From NCBI RefSeq assembly GCF_008806325.1, contig NZ_WACR01000012.1, forward strand, positions 39,893 through 103,892: a stretch of 64,000 bases of DNA, written 5' to 3'. Positions 28,692-37,999 of the stretch are shown piece by piece. This stretch comes from Salibacter halophilus. GTDB taxonomy: Bacteria; Bacteroidota; Bacteroidia; Flavobacteriales_G; Salibacteraceae. The notes beneath the pieces are model-generated. The model made no database searches. It had not been told where the DNA came from and was given only the letters and a program-made list of their open reading frames with translations. The translations under genes were made by a program, and so were the position numbers. Every line of letters begins with the position of its first letter. The first letter of the stretch is position 1.

Positions 28692-29693
28692 ATGAGAAAA
28701 GTGCGCATAATAACAACGCTTTTATTTACGGTTCTGACCATTACAGTTTTTGGACAGGATCTAACACGCCAGGAGTACATTGAAAAGTACAAGGATTTGG
28801 CTATTAAAAATATGCGAGAATATCGCATTCCGGCCAGTATCACTCTTGCTCAGGCATTACTTGAAAGCAGAAACGGTAATAGTGAACTGGCGAAAAAATC
28901 CAATAACCACTTTGGGATTAAATGTCACTCGAGTTGGCGAGGTGCCAGAACTTACCACGATGATGACAAGCGAAGTGAGTGCTTTAGAGTTTATGAAGAT
29001 GTCTATGATTCTTACGCTGATCACAGTGATTTCCTGCAAAGGTCGCGTTATGAAAATTGTTTCAAGCAGGATATAACTGATTATAAATCATGGGCTCATG
29101 AGCTCAAAAAAGCAGGTTACGCTACTAATCCAAAGTACCCCAAGCTACTCATCAAAATCATTGAGGATAATAAGCTCTATGTTTACGATCAGATCGCGTT
29201 GGGCGAAGACGTAGAAGAGCCGGCATTGGCTGATAATAGCAAAAAAAGCGAGAGAGGCTCTAACAACAGGGGAAATGACAATAGTGGTTTTGAGGACGTA
29301 AACTTAAGTCCGAAACCTGCCGTGAGTAAAACCATAAACGAAATTGAATACCTGACTGCAAAAGGTGGTGAAACGCCCGGAGAAATTGCTCATACAATGG
29401 AAATGGGTAGATGGCAAATCAAGATGTACAATGATGTAGATCGCGGTTATGAGTTTGAAAAGGGTGCTAAAGTTTACCTTCAGCCAAAGAAATACAAAGG
29501 GACACAAAAATTCTACACTGCTAAAAAAGGTGATAGCATGTGGGAAATATCACAACGTTTCGGCATCAAAGACGGTGCGTTGAGAAGAAAAAACAGAATG
29601 GATAAAGGCGAACAGCCAGAGCCCGGTCAAAAAATGTACCTCCAATCAAAAAAACCAAAGCCTGTCAGTGAAAAGTTCAAGCTTTTCAAGTAA
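28692..29693 (+). CDS. Secreted glucosaminidase with LysM-like C-terminus
   Basis: A 333-residue cell-wall hydrolase. After a signal peptide (VLTITVFGQ) comes a mannosyl-glycoprotein endo-beta-N-acetylglucosaminidase domain (IPASITLAQALLESRNGNSE with the catalytic-region Glu, then NNHFGIKCHSSW and YDSYADHSDFL), as in FlgJ/Auto-type enzymes. The C-terminal half has two LysM-like segments (ETPGEIAHTMEMGRWQIKMYN; AKKGDSMWEISQRFGI) for peptidoglycan binding. The ATG at 28692 is chosen because the upstream frame overlaps the -7 box. The dispersed motif at 28730-28739 encodes V-L-T in the signal peptide. Confidence 0.9.
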   Translation: MRKVRIITTLLFTVLTITVFGQDLTRQEYIEKYKDLAIKNMREYRIPASITLAQALLESRNGNSELAKKSNNHFGIKCHSSWRGARTYHDDDKRSECFRVYEDVYDSYADHSDFLQRSRYENCFKQDITDYKSWAHELKKAGYATNPKYPKLLIKIIEDNKLYVYDQIALGEDVEEPALADNSKKSERGSNNRGNDNSGFEDVNLSPKPAVSKTINEIEYLTAKGGETPGEIAHTMEMGRWQIKMYNDVDRGYEFEKGAKVYLQPKKYKGTQKFYTAKKGDSMWEISQRFGIKDGALRRKNRMDKGEQPEPGQKMYLQSKKPKPVSEKFKLFK

Positions 29694-29990
29694 ATGCGAA
29701 TGTTAGTTTGGTGTTTGTAGGTTGAGAGGTTTGAGGCCGAGATCAAGGTCGAAATCCGTCCAAATAACGCTATGGAATTATTAGGTGTTTAAGTTGATAA
29801 TAGGTTTGGACTTGGGGAGTACCAACAACTAAAGGACAAGCTGAAAGTGCTGACCAAAAGCGTTAGTAGTCAAGGCTGAGGAGAATGAATTTATAATGGT
29901 GGTTTAATTGATTGAAACCCTAGAATTCATGAAGTTATTAATCTCCACAAAACCAGATAAAACTCTTCCATTTTTGACGATTAAGTAAAA
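29694..29990. other. Non-coding spacer with no recognised element
   Basis: About 300 bases between the glucosaminidase gene (plus) and the convergent DUF5723 gene (minus). No intact frame, RNA gene or clear terminator is seen. One plus-strand frame around 29731-29880 reads like coding sequence interrupted by stops (for example QQLKDKLKVLTKSVSS), which could be a remnant or chance. Confidence 0.35.
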
Positions 29991-31343
29991 CTATTCGTCT
30001 TCATTTTTCCCAAAGGTAAGGTTCATTCCCAATCTTAAGTTCGGCTGAATTTGATCATCAGGCCTGATGAGAACCGAAACAAAATCCTCAGTCATCAGGT
30101 AAAACTGGAAAGGTCCGCCATTGATGGAAAACCCAAGCCCAAGATTCGACCACTTTGTGTAAGGGTTATACAAGTCGTAACCCACGATTCCGGTGAAAAA
30201 GTTTTTGATTTGGCCGCGATAAACAGCTTTCACGTAACTCACATTTTGTTGATCGCTAAAGATATTTTGATTGATCAAGGTTACGCTGTGCTTTTTGGTT
30301 ATATCGAATGTACCTGATAAAAATAATCTGGTTGGAATTGAGTAAGTGTAAGCATCTCCATTTTCAACAGGATCAACTTCAGACTGCAAACTATCAGCAA
30401 ACTTTTGAACCTGGTCTTCTACAGATAAGGAATCGTTTTGAAAATAAAATGCCACTAAATCCATAGGTTGCAAACTCACATTAATATTTGTTTGCTCGTA
30501 GTTATGGTTGTCATTTTTGAACCGAATACTCGAACCCAAATCAAGAATACTTGCCGAAGCAGAGATGCGGTCATTAAACTTATACTCCGCTCCCAAATCA
30601 AAACCGGCTCCCCAGTTTCCATTTGCGTAAAGAATGTTTTCGATGTTCCCTTCGTTGTAGTTTTCATAACCTGAGCTTCTAAACTGGTATGTAATATTAC
30701 CTCCAACTTCATCCTGTTCATCGCGGAGCTGAGTATCCACATAAAGATCAGTACTTTCAGCGTAGAAATTACTAACTCCGTAAAGCAGTTTGAACCTGGC
30801 TCCTACATTCAGTTTATCATTGATTTTGCGACTGTACCCAAAACCGAATTCGCGTGTATGGTAACCACTAAAACGTATATTATTGACCGCTAAATTTTGA
30901 TTGATGTAACGCTCTTCATAAACTTCTCTAAACAAGATAGCTAACTCTTTAGGAAAGTCAGCTTTGATGCCGATACGTTCAGAAATATTGAACTGAAAAT
31001 AGTTGTTCCCCACTTTAAAACCACCGTGTAACAACTCACTTGAGAAATTCATGAAAACCTGATTGCGATCCTCGAACCCATTGACAAGAGCGTCAACGTC
31101 TACATCGTACCCATCACCGCTCCTTGTTACAATTCCTTTGGTTTTGAATTTCGACTTACCAACTTCAAAAAGCATATTCGTAGCCGGAATTCCAATATTC
31201 AACTTTGTGGATGGCATCATTGCCGGGTTGAGTTTAAAGCTCTGCGGAATCCTCGAAGTGCCGTATAGCATCGTTTCCTGCTGTGCATTCATATTGAATG
31301 AAAGAAACAGGAAAACGATCAATGGTAAAACTAGATTTTTCAT
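29991..31343 (-). CDS. DUF5723-family outer-membrane protein
   Basis: A 450-residue predicted outer-membrane barrel with a signal peptide (MKNLVLPLIVFLFLSF, cleavage near MNAQQ). The pattern SFKLNPAMMPSTKLNIGIP followed by many amphipathic strands and a terminal MNLTFGK is that of DUF5723, a family largely restricted to Bacteroidota; function unknown. I use the second Met (31343), which begins the better signal peptide. Last gene of a minus-strand run from 37195. Confidence 0.78.
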   Translation of the reverse strand: MKNLVLPLIVFLFLSFNMNAQQETMLYGTSRIPQSFKLNPAMMPSTKLNIGIPATNMLFEVGKSKFKTKGIVTRSGDGYDVDVDALVNGFEDRNQVFMNFSSELLHGGFKVGNNYFQFNISERIGIKADFPKELAILFREVYEERYINQNLAVNNIRFSGYHTREFGFGYSRKINDKLNVGARFKLLYGVSNFYAESTDLYVDTQLRDEQDEVGGNITYQFRSSGYENYNEGNIENILYANGNWGAGFDLGAEYKFNDRISASASILDLGSSIRFKNDNHNYEQTNINVSLQPMDLVAFYFQNDSLSVEDQVQKFADSLQSEVDPVENGDAYTYSIPTRLFLSGTFDITKKHSVTLINQNIFSDQQNVSYVKAVYRGQIKNFFTGIVGYDLYNPYTKWSNLGLGFSINGGPFQFYLMTEDFVSVLIRPDDQIQPNLRLGMNLTFGKNEDE

Positions 31344-31364
31344 CAGCAAAGGGTTTGTATAAAG

Positions 31365-34073
31365 TTACATTTTATCATCTAACAGGTATGTGTACAATAT
31401 CCCATTTTTATCTGCAACGATCAAGTTATAAGAGCCATCATCATTTAGATCAGAAATTGAGAATGGCATTCCACCTCTCAAGGGGAAATGAGGCCATAGT
31501 TTCCCGGTTCTGTCAATAAGCAAAATCTCATCTTTGGATCTGAAAGAAACCCCAACAGCACTTGTATTTTGAAACTGGTAGTTGTTGAGCGAGGTTGGTG
31601 TTACATTATCGAGTTCGTAATTCAACAATTCATCGTCATCATCACTCCAGGCTCTAACTCCGCTTGAATCGGCAAGAATAAAATCTGGTTTATTATCCAT
31701 ATTGATATCAGCGTGTAAGTAAATATTTGGAGTATGAATATCGCCAAACTCTTTCTTGATCAAACGATCATCTAAAAGCAGATTATGAACCAGCCCAAAA
31801 GAATCTGCAGTTGATAAATAACTCGATTCGAGCGAACTATTTGAATGTAAATAGAAGTTTGAATTGTTGTGAACAGGAAGCACTTCCTCCATTTCAAGTC
31901 TCACATTTCCTCTCCTGCTGTGACCGTAAACATGCCCTTTTTCGTTAACCGTAATCAGGTAATCTTTTCGCTTAATAACCGTGTAAAGTACCTGACTTTT
32001 AATTGCCGATTCTTGCTTTTCAAAAGCCCAGCCTTTTACTGGCTCGCCTCTATTGCTCAGGTTCAGTAAATCTCCCGTTTTGGTCGGAACCAAAATCCTG
32101 TGATCACCATCATTATCGTAGTCCAATACGGTTATTGGTGCAGAGGCTCCACCGGCAATTTTCACAGGAAAAGATTCTACATCATTTCCAAGTCTATCGA
32201 GCAAATAAACAGCCTCATCAGTATTGAAAATCATTTGAAGCTTATCATTTTGATAAACGTCAATCTGCTCGATTTCGCTGATAATTTGTCCGTCAATCTG
32301 CCTTTCCCAAAGCACTTTGCCCGTATTACTTATCAAATAAACCTTGTTATTATCATCCTGAATGAAAATCTCATTCGCCCCGGTATAATGATTTTTCACA
32401 ACAGCCGGCTTCATAGAAGTTGTTGTATCGAGTGCCAACTCCCAAAGAGAATGAACTTCTTCCTTATAAACCGGATTGTGAAGTAAGTAAGCGTTTTGAT
32501 AAAATAGGTTATCACTCTCCCTGCTCCACTGCAATGAAATAGCCTGGAACTTCTTGATAAAGGTTTTATTTTTAGCGATAAACTTATCTAAACGGTCAGA
32601 TCCAAAAGACATCAGCAAATTGGCTGATGCAGCCGGATTACAATACAAAAACACATTCGACTCCTCTGAAACGCTTTCATTAAACTCAGCAAAGGATTCT
32701 TTTTTGATAAGTGGTTCACCAGCCAGGTAATCATTGATTATTTTCACCAATGTGCGCTCATCGTTTGCCAAAATCACAAACCGATCGATAATCGTGTAAA
32801 ACGGTTTTTCAATCGCTTTAAAGTGTCTGCCAAAAGCCAGAGAAAACTGTTTACCTGTTTTGAGTTGATGGATTTCATAATCGCGATAACTGCGCGGTTC
32901 AGCACTTTCAATTGAAACTGATTTTAACTTTTTGCTCGCCAATACTTCATTTGATGTTTTGACAACTGCAAAGTAGCGATCTTTATGATTGAGCGTTTCG
33001 TCATCTAAATATCCCAAAACAGACTCGTGTTCAATCCACGGCAAAATGTCTTTCTCTAAAGTTAATTTATAATTCACTTCCAGCTCTTTGATCAGGCTGT
33101 CATGACTGTAGAGCTGACTCGTTTTTTCTAGCCATTGGCGATAGTGCTCGTACCAGTTGAGGTAATTTGAAAATCCAAAATGAATGAATGACGCTGTGTT
33201 TTCAGGTAATATCTTAGCAGCATCATGATCGTGCGGACTCTGATTCGAAAACGTTCCCAAAAACTGATTATCGAGCGGATCGAGATTCGTAAATCCATTG
33301 AGCATTACCTCGTTAGATTTCATTGAAATATCCATCACCGACCATTCAGCAAAATGATTGGTAACAGTTTTGAAAACCTCCTCATCGCCAGCTTTAATAA
33401 GGTTCTGACCGATAGCAGAAATATTTTGGTAATTGACAAAAACGTGACCGTGCCTTGTTGAGCCTGCGGTTTTATAAACTTCCTGAAAAAGCGAATCTGA
33501 CGCGAGTGATTTCCCGGTTTTTAGCGTTTCAAGTGATTTGGAAATGAATTTTTCTGTTGGCGAAACGACTACCATTTGCTCTTTAAACCTCACGAAAAAG
33601 TTTTTCTCATGAATGCTGATCGAATAAGCACCAGCTGAGTCTTTTTTCGCCTCGAGTGACTCTGTCAAAACACCTTCAAGCTCAGTGTAATCATAGTTTG
33701 CGGGGAACTTCATCAGCCACCCCCATTCTGCACCATTATCGGTATGATTGAATACCAAATACGTTTTTTCATCTCGCAATAAAGATTCCCAGTTTTCATC
33801 TTTTTTGAGCAATGTATCGAGGTGGAAAAGTGAAGAATCAGCATACTGAAAGCCGTCAAGCGATTTAAACTCCTCCCAAATCACAGTTTTATTGGCAATC
33901 CGGTTCCATGTTTCAAATGGGTTATCGTTTTCAATGACAACCGATGAGCTTTGCGGAATTGCATAGAGCGCACTTTTCACGGGTTTATTCGCCTGTCGCA
34001 GGTCCAGAAAAACCCAAACAAGCGCTCCAATCATCAGAGCTATAAAAACATAGAGGATTATTCTTTTCACCAT
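31365..34073 (-). CDS. Large DUF3352-like membrane-anchored protein with repeat C-terminus
   Basis: A 902-residue protein with one N-terminal membrane helix (residues ~4-24, IILYVFIALMIGALVWVFLD) and the rest outside the cytoplasm. The first ~550 residues resemble DUF3352-type proteins (ALYAIPQSSSVVIENDNPFETW; QMVVVSPTEKFISKSLETL). The last ~330 have beta-propeller-like repeats with Asp-rich loops (LDYDNDGDHRILVPTKTGD; ISDLNDDGSYNLIVADKNG), as in FG-GAP or PQQ-like repeats that can bind calcium. Function unknown. It follows the cyclophilin gene by five bases. Confidence 0.65.
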   Translation of the reverse strand: MVKRIILYVFIALMIGALVWVFLDLRQANKPVKSALYAIPQSSSVVIENDNPFETWNRIANKTVIWEEFKSLDGFQYADSSLFHLDTLLKKDENWESLLRDEKTYLVFNHTDNGAEWGWLMKFPANYDYTELEGVLTESLEAKKDSAGAYSISIHEKNFFVRFKEQMVVVSPTEKFISKSLETLKTGKSLASDSLFQEVYKTAGSTRHGHVFVNYQNISAIGQNLIKAGDEEVFKTVTNHFAEWSVMDISMKSNEVMLNGFTNLDPLDNQFLGTFSNQSPHDHDAAKILPENTASFIHFGFSNYLNWYEHYRQWLEKTSQLYSHDSLIKELEVNYKLTLEKDILPWIEHESVLGYLDDETLNHKDRYFAVVKTSNEVLASKKLKSVSIESAEPRSYRDYEIHQLKTGKQFSLAFGRHFKAIEKPFYTIIDRFVILANDERTLVKIINDYLAGEPLIKKESFAEFNESVSEESNVFLYCNPAASANLLMSFGSDRLDKFIAKNKTFIKKFQAISLQWSRESDNLFYQNAYLLHNPVYKEEVHSLWELALDTTTSMKPAVVKNHYTGANEIFIQDDNNKVYLISNTGKVLWERQIDGQIISEIEQIDVYQNDKLQMIFNTDEAVYLLDRLGNDVESFPVKIAGGASAPITVLDYDNDGDHRILVPTKTGDLLNLSNRGEPVKGWAFEKQESAIKSQVLYTVIKRKDYLITVNEKGHVYGHSRRGNVRLEMEEVLPVHNNSNFYLHSNSSLESSYLSTADSFGLVHNLLLDDRLIKKEFGDIHTPNIYLHADINMDNKPDFILADSSGVRAWSDDDDELLNYELDNVTPTSLNNYQFQNTSAVGVSFRSKDEILLIDRTGKLWPHFPLRGGMPFSISDLNDDGSYNLIVADKNGILYTYLLDDKM

Positions 34074-34078
34074 ATAAT

Positions 34079-34867
34079 TTATTCGTTTACAATGTCAACA
34101 TCAATAGGCACAATGTCTTTTGGCCATTCTTTGCGATCAACTTCAAGCGTGTCAATGACATCAACCACATCCATTCCGCTAATCACTTCGCCAAATACTG
34201 TGTGGTCGCCATCTAAATAAGGATTACCTCCTACTGTAGAATAAGCTTCTCGCTGTTTATCAGTAAAGGTAATTCCTTCTTCTTTTTCAATAGCTTTTAG
34301 CTCAGCTTTTGAATAAACCCTTCCTGTGGAAATGAAAAACTCATAACCTGATGATCTTTCATCGGGGTTTTTCTTGTACTGCCGTGCTGCCGATATTGCT
34401 CCATATTTGTGAATATTTGATTTCACATATTCAGGCATGAGCGTGTAATGACCAATTTTCGCTCTCATTCTTTGTGTATCCCACGAATCGCTGTTTCCAG
34501 CCTGGCAAATGAAACCTTCAGCCACGCGGTAAAACTCTGTCATATCGTAGTAATCTCGCTTTGTGAGGTAGACAAAATTTGCGCGGTGAACAGGAGTGTT
34601 TTCATATAACTTAACCTGAATATCACCCAATCTTGTTTTGATCACAGCTCTTGTTTCTTTGTTTTCCTTGCCGTATTCGAGTAAAAAATCAGCTGCATTT
34701 TCATTATTGAGCTTTGGATAAGACTTCTCTTTTGGCTCTTTTTCCTTAGGCTCAGCCTTTTTGTCTATTTTGTTCGTTGGCTCCTTTTTTTCTTTCGGTT
34801 CTGACTGTGAACCTCCACAACTTACAAGTATCAAACTGAGTACAGCGATTTGAAAAAATCTCATCAT
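34079..34867 (-). CDS. Cyclophilin-type peptidyl-prolyl isomerase lipoprotein
   Basis: A 262-residue lipoprotein (LILVSCGGS, Cys17) with a charged Lys/Glu/Pro linker (residues ~20-50) and a cyclophilin domain (VIKTRLGDIQVKLYENTPVHRANFV; FYRVAEGFICQAGN; SSGYEFFIST; GDHTVFGEVISGMDVVD). It would catalyse proline isomerisation in the folding of exported proteins. Its ATG overlaps the stop of the preceding gene. Confidence 0.9.
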   Translation of the reverse strand: MMRFFQIAVLSLILVSCGGSQSEPKEKKEPTNKIDKKAEPKEKEPKEKSYPKLNNENAADFLLEYGKENKETRAVIKTRLGDIQVKLYENTPVHRANFVYLTKRDYYDMTEFYRVAEGFICQAGNSDSWDTQRMRAKIGHYTLMPEYVKSNIHKYGAISAARQYKKNPDERSSGYEFFISTGRVYSKAELKAIEKEEGITFTDKQREAYSTVGGNPYLDGDHTVFGEVISGMDVVDVIDTLEVDRKEWPKDIVPIDVDIVNE

Positions 34868-35469
34868 CTTTTCGATTTTAGTGCTAAATATAAGGTTGTC
34901 AATGCAAATACAGCAGCAAAGGTGAGTAAAATGATTTCAAGTGGCTGTATTTTACCAATTTCATCAACTTTTCGTGTTTCCTTTAAGGTTTCTTCTTTGC
35001 TACTAACTGAATCATTAACCAAAGTGAAATAAGGGGCTGTAAGATCTTTAATGGTCAGAGCCGTTCCCCGCTCGCCTGATACTTCAATCAACACCACATT
35101 GCAAAGCGAGGATTGAGTTAAAGTAGCCAGCATTTCATTGTGAAATCTGTTTGGATCAATTGAGCTGATGGTTGATGAGTCCACCTCAATGAAACATGAA
35201 TCCCCTTTTGAGCTTATCGAAATCAACTGGTGAGCATTTGGGTAAAGATCTTTCTTCACGACTTCAAAAAACTCTTCCTGAGTTGTTCCAAAAAGTCGGT
35301 TTTTGAAAACCGGTTTAAGGTAAACGCCATCTTTACTTCCAGGAACCAGTGATTCATCAAAATAGCCCTGATAAAAAGTATCCTGCTTGTAAATCACATA
35401 GTCCATGTAATGGCTCGCCTCAACGATTGAGGTTGAAAAGAAAAACAATATCAGCAGCCTTTTTCTCAT
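34864..35469 (-). CDS. Membrane-anchored exported protein of unknown function
   Basis: A 201-residue protein I do not recognise. It has a signal peptide ([16 protein letters not shown]) and a C-terminal membrane helix followed by basic residues ([23 protein letters not shown]), so most of it faces the periplasm. Overlapping ATGA junctions with rnhB upstream and the cyclophilin gene downstream show a tight operon. The dispersed motif (35053-35062) encodes A-L-T. Confidence 0.65.
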   Translation of the reverse strand: MRKRLLILFFFSTSIVEASHYMDYVIYKQDTFYQGYFDESLVPGSKDGVYLKPVFKNRLFGTTQEEFFEVVKKDLYPNAHQLISISSKGDSCFIEVDSSTISSIDPNRFHNEMLATLTQSSLCNVVLIEVSGERGTALTIKDLTAPYFTLVNDSVSSKEETLKETRKVDEIGKIQPLEIILLTFAAVFALTTLYLALKSKR

Positions 35470-36071
35470 TTTAGCTTGAGCTTAGTTTGCCTGATTTTCC
35501 AGTTGAAACTCTTGCGGTGATAAGGTGACGGGCCTATTTCGGCAATTGCCGTTTTGTGCTGCCTTGTAGGATAACCTTTGTTTTTAAACCAACCGTAATG
35601 GGGAAACTTTTCATGAAGTTCTTCCATGAATTGATCTCTGTGCGTTTTGGCTAAAATACTTGCCGCTGCAATGCTCAAATATTTGCCATCACCTTTGATG
35701 ATACAATGATGGTTGATGCCTTCATAAGGAATGAACCTGTTTCCATCGATCAGTAGAGATTCCGGTTTTGTTTTGAGTCCGTCAATTGCGCGGTGCATCG
35801 CCATGAAAGAAGCTTTCAGAATATTGATTTCATCAATTTCTTCATGATCGACAAAAGCGACCTTCCAGGCCAACGCTTCTTTTTCAATAACTGACCTCAA
35901 CTCATTTCTGTTTTTCTCAGAAAGCTGCTTGGAGTCATTGAGTAGTGCATTTTCAAAGTTATTTGGTAAAATGACTGCTGCAGCAACTACTGGTCCGGCA
36001 AGGCAGCCACGCCCAGCTTCATCGCAACCTGCTTCAATTACTCCCGGTGTATGTTGCAAAAGCAAACTCAT
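35466..36071 (-). CDS. rnhB: Ribonuclease HII
   Basis: Removes RNA from RNA-DNA hybrids, including single ribonucleotides misinserted in DNA. Motifs [41 protein letters not shown] and [16 protein letters not shown] carry the catalytic acidic residues. The start is the ATG at 36071 (201 aa, normal length); ten further in-frame codons upstream lie inside the glycosyltransferase gene. The ATG overlaps that gene's stop as ATGA. Confidence 0.95.
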   Translation of the reverse strand: MSLLLQHTPGVIEAGCDEAGRGCLAGPVVAAAVILPNNFENALLNDSKQLSEKNRNELRSVIEKEALAWKVAFVDHEEIDEINILKASFMAMHRAIDGLKTKPESLLIDGNRFIPYEGINHHCIIKGDGKYLSIAAASILAKTHRDQFMEELHEKFPHYGWFKNKGYPTRQHKTAIAEIGPSPYHRKSFNWKIRQTKLKLK

Positions 36072-37195
36072 TGATCGGCTGTTTTTGTGATACTTTGCCA
36101 CATTAAGTCAGCTGTTTTATCCCAATTGAAAAACGCCCTTTGTTCTCGTCCTTTTAGAACAAGTTCCTTACGCAACTTCGGTTTTTGATGCAGTTCCAAC
36201 ATTCCGTCAGCTATACTCTCGGCCGTAAAAGGATTTACGAGTAAAGCTGCCTCTCCGGCAACCTCAGGCATTGAAGTCACACTGGAAGTCAAAACCGGAA
36301 CATCACAGTTCATAGCTTCGAGAATTGGAATACCAAAACCTTCAAATAATGAAACGTAAGTCAAAGCCATCGCACTGCCTAAAATAAGATTGAGCTCATC
36401 CTGTTCTAACCTACCAGTAAAGATAATATCTTTCTTGTAGGTCAGCGAATCAAATGTTTCTTCTTGTCTTTTGCTCCACCATTTCTTTTCACCAACAAGT
36501 ACGAGCTTTTGGTCAGATCCAGACTCAATCTTAAACTGTTCAAATGCCAGCATTAAATTGGTGATATTTTTTCGCGGTTGAATAGCACCAACATAAACGA
36601 AGTACTCGCTCCCATTCGTGAAGTCTGCTTTTACTTTCTTCTTTTCATCTTCCTCAACGGGTTTGTAAATTGAGGATGCTCCATTGTAAACAACATCGAT
36701 TAGTGAATTATCAATGTTGTACTGAGAACTGATGTCATTTTTAGAAAACTCTGATACAGTTGCTATTCTGGTAGCTTTATGAGCAAATTTTGGGAAAAAT
36801 GTCTTTAGATAGATTCTTGCTCCAAGAGGTAAAAATGACGGATAGTACTCAAAGTTTATGTCGTGAATTACTGCCAATTGTTTGACAGAAGATGACAAGC
36901 TGAGATAACCATCAGGTGACAGAAATACATCTGGCTTTATTTTTCGCAATAAAGATGGAAGTCGCCACTCAAACCAAAGATAAAAGAGAAATGGATGACG
37001 AGCTGGCGGACTCAAAACATGAGCTTTTACATTATCGGCAAAAATGAAATCTGGGTCGTAAGTTCTGTCAAAAATGAAATGAAACTCGTGTTCAGGATGC
37101 TGTTTTACAATACGTTTCATGGTTTCGTATGTAAACCATCCTATTCCCTCAAGTTTACCGGGCAACAATAATCTTGTATTGACAGCAATCTTCAT
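36068..37195 (-). CDS. Family 4-type glycosyltransferase
   Basis: A 375-residue GT-B glycosyltransferase of the GT4 type, with the C-terminal domain signature [20 protein letters not shown] and the donor-site segment [20 protein letters not shown]. It probably adds a sugar to a surface polysaccharide. The start is taken at [13 protein letters not shown] (37195); the open frame upstream overlaps the divergent FkbM gene. First gene of the rnhB-containing minus-strand run, and next to polysaccharide genes on the other strand. A dispersed motif (36511-36520) encodes G-S-D-Q. Confidence 0.88.
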   Translation of the reverse strand: MKIAVNTRLLLPGKLEGIGWFTYETMKRIVKQHPEHEFHFIFDRTYDPDFIFADNVKAHVLSPPARHPFLFYLWFEWRLPSLLRKIKPDVFLSPDGYLSLSSSVKQLAVIHDINFEYYPSFLPLGARIYLKTFFPKFAHKATRIATVSEFSKNDISSQYNIDNSLIDVVYNGASSIYKPVEEDEKKKVKADFTNGSEYFVYVGAIQPRKNITNLMLAFEQFKIESGSDQKLVLVGEKKWWSKRQEETFDSLTYKKDIIFTGRLEQDELNLILGSAMALTYVSLFEGFGIPILEAMNCDVPVLTSSVTSMPEVAGEAALLVNPFTAESIADGMLELHQKPKLRKELVLKGREQRAFFNWDKTADLMWQSITKTADQ

Positions 37196-37252
37196 GTTTC
37201 TTTCGTTGGTTTGCGAAAATAAGTAATCCCTTATTCTACTTGAGGAAAAAAC

Positions 37253-37260
37253 TATCTTTG
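37253..37260 (+). promoter_or_regulatory. Candidate -7 element of the FkbM-flippase genes
   Basis: TATCTTTG fully matches TAnnTTTG and lies in the divergent region after the glycosyltransferase start. It ends six bases before a TTG codon at 37267. No -33 TTTG at standard distance is seen. Confidence 0.4.
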
Positions 37261-37266
37261 ACCGCC

Positions 37267-37998
37267 TTGAAAACACGAATCAAATACCTTTTACAAAGCA
37301 TACTGGGGTACGAGCGCTATTTATTCACTTTCGCAAGATTTAAAATAAATACGCTCAAATGGGACAGTAATGAAAGAGATTTTTTCACTTTCCTCAAACT
37401 ACTTCCCAAAGAATCAACAGTATTAGACATTGGAGCTAATATTGGAATCATGAGTGTTCATTTGGCAAGAAAGTGTCAATCTGTAAAAGCATTTGAGCCC
37501 GTTCCCCAAAATGTGAAAGCTCTCAAAAAAGTCATCGATCACTACGGACTGCTAAACGTAGATGTTTACGATTTTGCGCTTGGATCTGACCGTGATGAAA
37601 TTGAAATGATTGTTCCTGTTGTGGATGATGTTAAAATGCAGGGGCTTAGTCATGTCAATCACGAATCGATTACAGATTTTACGGAGGGTGAAAAAATAAC
37701 AACTCAACAATTTCGTTTAGATGATCTAACCGAGTTGAAGAATGAGCGTGTAAGTGGTATTAAACTGGATGTTGAGAATTTTGAGTATTTCGTGCTCAAA
37801 GGAGGTGAAGAGCTTTTAAAACAACATCTTCCCGTTATTTACACTGAGCTTTGGGAAAACGAAAACAGGAAAAAATGCTTTGATCTTTTAAAGAATCTTG
37901 GCTACACCTGTTATGCTGTTGTAGACAATAAAACAGTCCCGTTTAATCCTGATTTTCACCACACTCAAAACTTCATCTTTAGCACTAAAACCCTTTAA
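37267..37998 (+). CDS. FkbM-family methyltransferase
   Basis: A SAM-dependent methyltransferase of about 243 residues with the SAM motif LDIGANIGIMSVHLA and the acidic end of strand 2 (AFEPVPQN). FkbM-type enzymes O-methylate sugars or polyketides; next to flippase and polymer genes, sugar methylation is likely. There is no ATG; possible starts are TTG at 37240 (252 aa) or TTG at 37267, and I prefer the latter because the -7 box lies between them. The stop is one base before the flippase frame. Confidence 0.8.
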   Translation: MKTRIKYLLQSILGYERYLFTFARFKINTLKWDSNERDFFTFLKLLPKESTVLDIGANIGIMSVHLARKCQSVKAFEPVPQNVKALKKVIDHYGLLNVDVYDFALGSDRDEIEMIVPVVDDVKMQGLSHVNHESITDFTEGEKITTQQFRLDDLTELKNERVSGIKLDVENFEYFVLKGGEELLKQHLPVIYTELWENENRKKCFDLLKNLGYTCYAVVDNKTVPFNPDFHHTQNFIFSTKTL

Positions 37999-37999
37999 A

